Origin: Beroe ovata
Lineage: Eukaryota; Ctenophora; Nuda; Beroida; Beroidae
Reading direction: 5' to 3'
Assembly (NCBI GenBank): GCA_946803715.1
Contig: CAMPET010000012.1
Span: forward strand, 284,976-307,717
DNA length: 22,742 nucleotides
The notes below the pieces were generated by a model that was given only the letters and a program-made list of their open reading frames with translations, was not told where the DNA came from and did not search any database. Positions 9,768 through 18,827 of the stretch are shown in pieces. The translations under genes and the position numbers were made by a program. Every line of letters starts with the position of its first letter. Positions within the stretch are counted from its first letter, which is position 1.

Positions 9768-11764
9768 GCCCTCGATCGCTTTATAATGAATAGATGTCAG
9801 AAAATTGGTAACCCAAAATTGAATAAAATGTTACAATGATACTTAGAATAGGTAATTATAGCAATACCTGAGTCTAATAACGTTATTTGGGATTATTTTA
9901 GAGGCAATGATTAGATCATCTAGCTAATTCACCTCATGAGTGCTAAAATCAAGCAAAGTTATCCTGTGTTATAATGCATGGTCCTTTTCAGTGAAAAAGT
10001 TGTCATGTTAAAACTCAAAATTGAATATTTTCCAAAAGTCAAAATTTATACTGCCTCGTGAGTGGCACGTTCCAATGTTGACTCATAGCGTGATGATTCT
10101 TACATATATGCTGATCACAACACAAAGACCGGAGATCACGCCAGCCCCTCCCACCCTGTCAAAATGCCATGATTACGACAACAACAACAACAACAACATC
10201 ATCAGACTGAGATGAGGTGATCGTTGCATCTCTCTGGGAGCTGCTGAGAATCATGCCACTGCAATAATAGTCTGCCATTATCTAATTACTGTTATAATAA
10301 TATAACTAGACGATCATGTACTTGCACATAATATACTATGTACTATAGTGTCCTGCGGTCTACGACCAAGTACCAAGCAAGGAGGGAGAAGAAGTCGCCT
10401 GACTATCATCCTATCTTTAGCTCATCCTATCTATAGCTTCAAGCAAAAGCGTACCCTGCTTATCTTTGACATTTAGGTAAGTGGTGATATCTTATTACGA
10501 AAGTAGTTGAGACATTTGTTGCTATGACGAGAATAAGAGGAGACTGAGTCCCGTTGGGCCAAACCGATTAATACCTAGGTAGCTCGTTTGAATTTTTGAT
10601 TGGAAACAATTGATACAACTGCTATCAAACAATGGCATGTGGATGCAACAAAAAAGTCCAGACATATTGTAGAGACAAGCTCCACGGTAATTGCCGAGGC
10701 TGTTCTCGGAATTGCATATAGCTCTGTGAAACTTGAGCTGTTATGTCACTATCAAAGTGACGGGAATATCTAACCCTATTTTCATTCCTAGCATTTGTCG
10801 AACGATGAATAAACACAAATAGAATGAAAGTGAAACTCTTATTCTGGGACATAATGCACTTAAGTAGGTAACCCCGCAAATGGTCAGTGATATTCCAAGA
10901 TCATACTCGTTTCTGAGAAAATTTGACTAAGAGAAATTTGACTAAGAGAAATCTGACTGCAAGGAGCTGGGAGAGCTTCAGCTTTGCATCCGACTAATTT
11001 AATCATCTATACCCATCCTTATGCCTCAGCACCCTGATACTTTTCAAGAACCAGAGATTCGCGACAATTACAGTAGGTATTCCATACAGCATACATGAGT
11101 GGAAAGTCGAAAGAGAGTAACAGTTTGAATTTCCGCCATTTTATCTGACGTGGTTTGATGACGTGTGTGTGTTAATGAGTAAGCATGACTGGAAACTTCC
11201 AGAGTTCCAGACAACAACAGTGTCGATTACAATAGATCTAGAGATTTTGTGTTGCTATTCTTTATAGGCAAAAGTCGAGTAAACATTTTCAAATTCTTCC
11301 AGAACTGAAATAATCACGAGATCAAAATATGCATGATCAACTGTCGGAGCAAAAATTTGACACAGATGTACGTTGAATACGAATACGAGCATACATTGCA
11401 GTGTGTGGGCAGCATAAGCATTATCAGATTATACTGCTATCTGTACAATGTCATACTATCATGTCCTATTCATACGATGTAAAACGTCGTCAGTGGTAAT
11501 GTAATCATGCATGATAACACTAACAGTTACTGTTAACAGCTGACCAGGTTTGCAAGAAGTGTACGTGAAATACTCTAATTTTCATTAATTAGGCGGCATG
11601 ATTTTTGAAATCTAATATCTCTACAGGTACCATAAATATCATTGGTTCTACATAGGTACTTCATAATATTACATTTTGCAAACTCTCCAATTTCTACTCC
11701 AATATGTCATAAGTGAGCGTTGGCAATAATCTTTCCTACCATTCTAATAGGAGTCAGTGATGTC
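9768..11764. other. Divergent intergenic region between glypican and TDRD9
   Basis: About 2 kb separating two head-to-head start codons, so it should contain both promoters. No conserved coding exon was recognised. Short repeats are present: an (AAC)7 run at 10178-10198, two 16-bp CATCCTATCT(T/A)TAGCT-like units at about 10406-10437, and three 15-16-bp GAGAAA(A)TTTGACTAA-like units at 10915-10950. Open frames here are short and unrecognised. Confidence 0.65.
10915..10950. repeat. Short tandem repeat, about 15 bp x 3
   Basis: Three successive units beginning GAGAAA: the first is 16 bp, the second 15 bp, and the third is diverged to AATCTGACTGC. Not coding. Confidence 0.8.
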
Positions 11765-14700
11765 ATGGATTTCTTCAATTTGGAATCCTCGGTTAGCACA
11801 GCATGCTCTTCATACACCAAAACTCAAGGCTATGGACGCAGGATTTCTGCTGCGATGTGTGACCGGTCCCGCAATACCACAGAACCACACAGAACTGGAG
11901 AGGGTACACAGCAGCTGTGTAGACGTGATCTGTTCATCGCGGAGGAAGTGAATGCAGGAATGCCATCCTGTCTGCCTGAACAAGGTGACCTAGCATCAGT
12001 GAGTAATGAGAATTGTTTGATATTCAACTACCGGAAATCACACATTATGTGTTTACTGTTCGATTATCAATCATTCACACTTTCATTGGTTGGTTCATAC
12101 TTCACGACTAGATTCATATAGTATGAATCTAGCCAACAAGTACAAGCTTACTTTGACGCAGGGAGCGTCATCAATTTTCTATAGTAAGACCATTGGTGCA
12201 GCGACTCATACCGATAAAAAGTCACTCGACTCACATGATATCAGTATTGAGATAACGTCTTGCTGCAGAGTGCAGAGCTCAGGAATCTAAATATAGATTT
12301 CAATTCATGACTCGTATATATTTACTTCGCATGAAGTAACATAACTAGATTAAGTGGCTAGAAGTCAAATCATTCATTTCGTATTGTTATAATGAACTTT
12401 CTCCCCTCTCTCTCACCCGCTCTATGAGCTTCAGCTAGGATTTCAACATATTTCAGATTGGGAAGTATTTCAAGCACCGCCCCGACTACGAGTCACTGCC
12501 AATCAGCGGTCACCGTGACCGCATACTGCACACAATAGACCAGCACCCAGTTACCGTGATCACTGCCCCTACTGGGAGTGGGAAGAGTACACGAGTACCC
12601 CAGTACATCATGGACCACGAGTACTACGAGAAAAGGCGGCACTTCAAGATCGTGGTCACGCAGCCTCGTCGTGTAGCCGCAGTGGCGCTCGCACGTCGGG
12701 TCATATCGGAACGAGGTCTCAATCCTATCGATTACACGAGGGAACGGCAGGGGAAGTTAGTTGGGTATCAGATAGGTATGGATAAACAAGTAACGGAAGA
12801 CACTCGGCTGATTTACATGACGACAGCAGTGTTACTACGGAAAGTGTGTCACTCGGGTAGTCTGAACGAGTACACTCACATAGTCCTGGACGAGGTACAC
12901 CAGAGAGATAAGGAGACGGACTTCCTCCTCCTACTTGTGAAGAACTTTCTCTGCTCTGTTTCTAAACACGTCAAGGTAGTGGTCATGTCGGCAACTGTCA
13001 ACGCTGACAGGTTTTCCAGGTATTTCTCTAGTTTAGTCGAGGGAGTGCCACGCCCATGTCCTGCTATAGAGATACAGGAGCAGGGTTTCCATGTGACAGT
13101 TCAGTATCTCGACTCCTTCACAAACATTGTCGGTTATCGTGGACAATTCGCGGGGTTCGACAGGGGTTCTAAACCCGAGATTTCAGACACACTGTACGAA
13201 CTAGCTAGGACTCTGGTAGAGAGTTTCGATGAGATAGATCAGATAAACCATGGTCGTGCTGACAAAGGGACAGTCTTGGTATTCCTGCCTGGTATATTCG
13301 AGATAGAGACATTCAGGAGTGTTTTGTTGGGGGATTCAATCAGTAAGTCCTACACGATCATAGCCCTGCACAGCTCCATACCCCGATCTTCCCAACTGAG
13401 AGTGTTTGTGCCGCCCCAATCTGGATATCGGAAAGTAATCCTGTCGACAAACATAGCTGAGAGTAGCATAACTGTCCCTGACATCAGGTATGTTGTGGAT
13501 TTCTGCCTCGCCAAGGACCTGGTCTGTGATTCTCTTTCTGGGATGTCGTCTCTGCAGTGTACCTGGGCACCCAAGTCGTCTCTGGATCAGAGAAAGGGAA
13601 GGGCTGGACGAGTTGCTGCGGGAAGATGTTACAGACTCGTCACTGAATCATTCTACTCGACTCAAATCCCGGAATCCAGCATACCGGAAATGAAGAGATG
13701 CTCACTGGAGAGCCTCGTTCTCTGGTGTAAGATTCTGGATATCGGAGAACCTCATCACATGCTATCTCTAGCACTAGACCCTCCAGACTTGAGCAAACTA
13801 TACCAAAGTGTTCTGACTCTAGAGGAGTGTGGTGCACTTATCAGACCTGCTGATAGCGACGAACCTTTCTCTGGTAAGATAACATTCCTGGGTCAGGTCA
13901 TGGGGGTTCTTTCACTGGATATAAAACTATCCAGACTAGTGCTATTCGGGTTGGTGTTCAACTGTTTCACAGAGTGTATAGTGACAGCAGCCTGTCTAGC
14001 TCTACCTGGTTTTCTTGAAGTGCCATATAACAGCAGACACGATAGGATGAGAAGTTACGTGTGTAGGATGAGAAGGGCGGCTGGTACTTTCAGTGATCCT
14101 ATCATGAGGCTGCACGTGTATAACGCGTGGTATGACACGCACTGCAGGAGTGTGGCTGAGGGTAAGAAGTTTTGCCGGGATAACTTTGTGGAGTATAACA
14201 GGATAATGGACGTGGCCTCGCTTGTCAAGGAGATCTCGTCCGCAATTCACGGGTTGAATATCTCGGCTGATGCGATAGAGGAACGGAAGGATGTATCCAC
14301 GGATTCGTCCTATCTCATGAGGCTGAAACTAGCACTGGCAGCTGCCAACTACCCCAACTATTTCATCAAGGACAAGGATGCTATACACGAGGAGACGTGT
14401 ATGCTGCCGACACAGTGGTTTTTACAGGTATGAACATTGATGTGAGATCTGACGAGGAGGCTGAGAGGAGATTCATCACTGATATCAACACTTTCTTCCA
14501 GCAGGGACTTTGCGACCCGGTCAAATCACTGTCCCTTGAAGCGACGCGGTTGTATGTAACATTTGAGAACCCTGCTGAGCGAAGTGTATGTAAGTCTGTT
14601 TACTACGCACTGAAAATGAAGAAACTAGGTTTCACTTTGGTCTTGTCTAAATCTCCCGAACAGAACCCCCTCAAAATGAAGCCTCATCATAGCATGCTGG

Positions 14701-16343
14701 AGACAAAGCGTACTATCCCAATCATCAAGAGGGAGGTACAAGTTTGCATTGCCCACGTGGATAGCCCTACTCGGTTCTATGTCCAGTTTGTGGGAAGTAA
14801 CACAAGATTGGAGTGGGAGGATACACAGAGTCGACTCCAGACTATTCCCAGGGATAGAATCGCATACCAGAACCTCAAACCCAAGACATATGGAGCTTCC
14901 CTCTTCGATGATGAGGTTACACTGTACCGAGTTCGACTGGAACACCCACAGGGGGAACTGATGAAGGTCACATTCGTGGATTATGGGAACACAAAGTTGG
15001 TACCGATTAGCCAAATTTTCCATATCCCCAATGAGTTGCTGCATGTTCCATTCCAGGCGATAGAGTGTAGTTTGGAGAACATAGAACCGTGTCATGGGAC
15101 ACTGGCAGATATGGTACAAGGGGGCTGGTCTGAGGAGACTTGTACATATGTCAGAGAAGTGTTGGTGAATCAGAACTTCATTGCGAGGATATACTATGTC
15201 CTGAATAGTGTGGTGTACCTGGATCTACATTGTGGGGACAGTGGGTCTACATTCAAGGGGGAGTTGATCAGACGGGGTATGGTTGTGGATGGAGTGCCAG
15301 ACTACCGTGTAAAACTAGCGAGATGTAACACTAATGAAATAGGTATCAGACTTGATACTGCTTTCACTGTCACAGCTGACAGCTACAGTGCCCCACTCAA
15401 GACTCCAAACTTTACATCTGCCCATGCTAAGCTGTCAGGGGGTACATCCCCCTACGAGACATCGTTCAGAGGGCTGTGTGATAGTTTACAGTGCAAGGTG
15501 GTCACAATGGACACTGACTCAGTGAACAGTATAGTGCTCCATCACAACACTGCTGTACACTACGGAGAGCTTCTGACAGCAAACTCAGTGACTATGTCAC
15601 GTGACAAGTTACAGGTACGTGGCAGCACTCTTCATGACCCCATCCCAGGCTACCCAGAGATAATGACCCTGCTCTTTGCACCCTCCGTCCAACTCCATTG
15701 TAGTCCTGGTAGACTGAACTACACAGCGTGTACAGCAGGTCTAGGGGCTGCGGTGGATGGGGCAGCTATCTGGCCAGAACACGATTTACACGTGCAATTT
15801 GATGTCAGGATTGACAGTGAGGACTTGTGTAACATAAACAAGTTGAGAATGTACATGTCAGACTTGCTGCAAGGGGATGAAGACAACCCAGTTGCACTCC
15901 ATCTCACTCACCAGCCCATCCGACAACTCCAGCGTAAGATATGGAGACTTGTATCGATAATCTTACAGAAACCGCGCGAATACATCGCTCCCTCACACTA
16001 CATTGAGTACGGGTGGCAAGTACCGTGCGGGACTCAAGCCTCCCCCTTATCTGGGTACAGGTCATGTGACGTCACCAGACCTCTATCCGTGCTGGCTACC
16101 CCTGACGGAGTGGAATTGGAGTCACCAGGAGCGCAGAATAGAGTATCCAAGTTGCGAGATGAGACTTACAAAGTGGAGCAGAGTACTGGTTGCAGGGAGG
16201 GCAGGGATACGCCCTACTGTCCGCTGTGTAATGTGTTTTGCAAGAAAACCATAGCACTGGCAGCACATCTAAATAGCGAGGAACATGCAGCTGAGAGAAG
16301 GAGACTTGACAATTGGAAACCGCCTCCCTTCCAACGAATATGA
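11765..16343 (+). CDS. TDRD9: TDRD9/spindle-E-type DExH RNA helicase with tudor domain and C-terminal zinc finger
   Basis: Germline piRNA-pathway ATPase/helicase acting in perinuclear granules in known animals. Exon 1 is 11765-11998 (78 residues from ATG, MDFFNLES), with donor GTGAGT. Exon 2 starts at 12457 after TTTCAG; both junctions are phase 0. Helicase motifs: I APTGSGKST (residues 115-123), Ia TQPRRVAA, II DEVH (223-226, in place of DEAH), III SAT (256-258), IV VLVFLPG, V STNIAESS, VI QRKGRAGR (456-463). An HA2/OB-like region follows, ending in AANYPNYF. The frame then shifts by -1 between about 14365 and 14408; the other frame continues DTVVFTGMN (RRM-like fold of the family), a tudor domain with VDYGN (14976-14990), the PGYPEIMTLLFAP and WPEHDL blocks, and a CxxC-x12-H-x5-H finger (16218-16286) before TGA at 16341. 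Allowing one missing base, the length is about 1,373 residues, close to human TDRD9. Alternatively, a 74- or 77-nt intron would restore frame. Family call secure; N-terminus moderately so. Confidence 0.93.
11999..12456 (+). other. TDRD9 intron 1
   Basis: 458-nt intron between TCA|GTGAGTAA and a pyrimidine-containing ATTTCAG acceptor. Both sides are phase 0, so exon 1 (ending GDLAS) joins IGKYFKHRPDYESLP. Open frames inside it are short and not recognised. Confidence 0.8.
14428..14501 (+). other. Candidate 74-nt mini-intron at the TDRD9 frame break
   Basis: The donor is CAG|GTATGA at 14428. The acceptor is CACTTTCTTCCAG ending at 14501, preceded by a branch-like CTGAT. Length 74 (or 77, using the next CAG at 14504) is 2 modulo 3, exactly the change needed to pass from the helicase frame to the tudor frame, and both sides are phase 0. 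Against it, the removed DNA is open in the tudor frame and encodes TVVFTGMN-like sequence that resembles the family's conserved strand. It may be an optional intron, or coincidence beside a sequencing error. Confidence 0.4.
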
Positions 16344-16863
16344 TCATGTTGGGAGGAGTCTGGAGGATTGAATATTTTCATTGATCATTGCGTTTTGTTA
16401 AGAATAGGGTGAGTTATACTGCTCATTTTTCTCGTTTTAAAGTGGAACCTTTCACTCTTAAACTAGGTACTATGTTTTATTTATGATGACATTTTGTGCG
16501 CATGACACTTGGTTTTTATCTGTTATTTGAAGCTGGTAATTGTTTTTAGCACATTAATTATGATATTTTTAATTCAAAGCTAGACCGACGATTCCTTAAA
16601 ATTTCTTTATTTTATTTTTGATTAACTTAATTACCTATTGTTTATTAAAAGCATTGCTTGTTTCAATTCATGACGCGATGTGTGAACACTGACCTTGTTG
16701 CGAATATTTCAAATGCGTCATCATGCAACCATTGTTCTGACTACCATTTTGATTTAATTCCATAATTTTTCTAAGTTAATAACCACATAATACATATCTC
16801 AGGGATGACTAAATCAGTCCGCCACCCTCAATAGACTCTATTCTCCCTCACGAATCTCGCACT
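16344..16863. other. Intergenic region between TDRD9 and the carrier gene
   Basis: 520 bp of AT-rich DNA. It contains the TDRD9 3' UTR and the carrier promoter. An ATTAAA at 16644-16649 is a possible poly(A) signal. No other gene was seen. Confidence 0.6.
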
Positions 16864-17850
16864 ATGAAGATACACGAGCATTTGATAGCCACCTCTGCTG
16901 GTGGAATCATAGTGGCTCTCGTAGCCACGCCCTTTGACGTCATCAAAACCAGGCTAATAGCACAGACTCTGCACACCCATGACAGGGCTTGTTTCTACAA
17001 GTACTGCGAGGGAGTGATAAACAGTGCATGTGTGAGCTGTGGGTATGAGCATCCACCACAGTACGTGTACCGTGGTCTCTGTCAGAGACAAGTGTACGGT
17101 GGGACACTTGATGCTGCGTACAAGATAGCACGGGGCGAGGGATTGCTCGCCTTGTGGAATGGGACCACGCCCACATTGCTTATGATGGTGCCCGCAGCAG
17201 TGTTGTATTTTACTATGTTTGACTTCATGAGGAACCAGGGCCGGTTTGTGTTACCGGATAGGTTCCATCATTTGGTTCCGTCACTAGCAGGCATCACAGC
17301 ACGGCTCATCAATATCAGTATATTCTCCCCCATTGAGCTGATGAGGACTAAAGCTCAGAGTGAGCAGCTGTTGTCATATTCAAAACTGAAGGACTCGATT
17401 GCTACACATATCAAAACAAACGGGGTCAGATCACTTTGGACTGGGGCCAAGTCCCAAATGTTCAGAGACCTGCCCTTCACCCTAGTCTACTGGTACCTAC
17501 AGGAAGCTGTCAAGGTGAAAATGTTAAAAAGAGGACATAACACCTTGACCAGCAACTGTATTGGTGCATTTGCGGGTGGCGCTGTAGCCTCTGTAATTTC
17601 CCACCCGTTCGAAATAACAAAAGTTCAGATACAATCAAATGTGGGAAATAAGACTGTGTCAGACCTTGGTCAGAATGGATTGTTCAAACACCTTAGAGAC
17701 ATTGCCAAGGCTGACGGCATCGGTGGTTTGTATGTCGGCCTTGCACCTAGGATGTTCAAAATAATGCCGTCGTGCGCCATTTTTATCACCACTTTTGAAG
17801 GATTGAAGGAGTATTTTAACAGGAGTAACTCGAGGGAGGCGTTGTACTAA
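16864..17850 (+). CDS. SLC25A39: Mitochondrial carrier of the SLC25A39/40 (glutathione import) type
   Basis: Inner-membrane carrier; vertebrate SLC25A39/40 import glutathione into the matrix. The single exon encodes 328 residues. The ATG at 16864 follows an in-frame stop at about 16809 with no earlier ATG. Three carrier repeats show TPFDVIKTR (residues 22-30), SPIELMRTK and HPFEITKVQ. The SPxELMRTK second signature is typical of this subfamily. Between helices 1 and 2 the matrix loop is cysteine-rich: C43, C48, C56, C59, C73, with YCEG corresponding to the YCNG of human SLC25A39, whose loop cysteines are implicated in iron-sulfur sensing and stability control. This is followed by GTLDAAYKIARGEG, LWNGTTPTLLMMVPAAVLYF and, near the end, GLAPRMFKIMPSCAIFITTFE. 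Length is normal and the frame is intact. Lack of introns contrasts with the neighbouring receptor and glypican genes. Confidence 0.93.
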   Translation: MKIHEHLIATSAGGIIVALVATPFDVIKTRLIAQTLHTHDRACFYKYCEGVINSACVSCGYEHPPQYVYRGLCQRQVYGGTLDAAYKIARGEGLLALWNGTTPTLLMMVPAAVLYFTMFDFMRNQGRFVLPDRFHHLVPSLAGITARLINISIFSPIELMRTKAQSEQLLSYSKLKDSIATHIKTNGVRSLWTGAKSQMFRDLPFTLVYWYLQEAVKVKMLKRGHNTLTSNCIGAFAGGAVASVISHPFEITKVQIQSNVGNKTVSDLGQNGLFKHLRDIAKADGIGGLYVGLAPRMFKIMPSCAIFITTFEGLKEYFNRSNSREALY

Positions 17851-18827
17851 ATCGCAGTTGAACAATTTCTTTTAATGTGAAAATTTCAGTTTTAGAATTG
17901 AATTGCAGATTTAAAATATCTTTTAATGTTAAAAATATAGGAAAATGCAAGCTTTCTACTTTAAAATGTGCCAAAGTTCCATGGCGCGAACACCGAACGA
18001 CAAACTAAATGAGATTTTGGCGCGCACGTACCCAGACTAGTTCGCGTCGTTAATTTAATTTAAATTGAACGCTTCATGATATGTAATCGAACACGATGGC
18101 GCAAGATACATTCGGTGAACAATCGTCAAGATGAATGACTGCTGTACAGAAAGAACAAGTCAATGTGACAAGGTATATGATAAAGAAATTAATCAATACC
18201 TTAGAATTAAAATACATACCACATTTCGAAATCATCAAATCAATAATTACACTGAACTTCAAACTTGGAACTTCCAAGTTGGATGTTGGATTAATCCATA
18301 ACGAATAAGTTTTATGTAGCTTTATTTATTTTAGGAATCACTGAAAAGCTTTTGATGAAATTCCATGAATAGACTTCAGTGGATGTCAACTGAAGCTTCC
18401 TATTATCGTAATTCTATCAAGCCAGTAGCCACTGCATTTAGCATTCTGCATTAACATTAACTGATTAACTGAAACCTGAAGGTCATCAAGACATCAAACC
18501 TCTGTAATAAAGCATCATACGACCTGCTTATGATCGTGCATTGGATAGAGTTCAATCCTACATAACTTCCTGAAATTGTAAGAAATTGAGAACAATTAGT
18601 CATAATGTTGTAGTAGTTGTTGTAATGTTGTAAGTAGGATTCGGTAAGAGTTCCACACATGACGCGCAGACACACGCGCGCTGAACTATAGGCTTGTTAG
18701 AGCTGACACTGATTGTTGAAAAATTGTTTTTCATAGCGTAACAAAACAGACGGCTTACGCAAAACAACGTTCACAGCGAAATTGCAACTATAAATACTAC
18801 ACAACCTTACGTTTGTGCCACGAAACC
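17851..18827. other. Convergent intergenic region
   Basis: 977 bp between two gene 3' ends (carrier on plus, CCDC33-like on minus). It is AT-rich with no recognised gene. Minus-strand AATAAATAAA at about 18320-18330 could be a distal poly(A) signal for the minus-strand gene; plus-strand ATTAAA at 18206-18211 could serve the carrier. Confidence 0.6.

Noticed and set aside
14419-14424. T-run GTTTTTA as a programmed -1 slippery site in TDRD9
   Set aside because: It is not a canonical X XXY YYZ heptamer in the helicase frame (G TTT TTA), and there is no obvious stimulatory stem. An indel or splicing is more likely.
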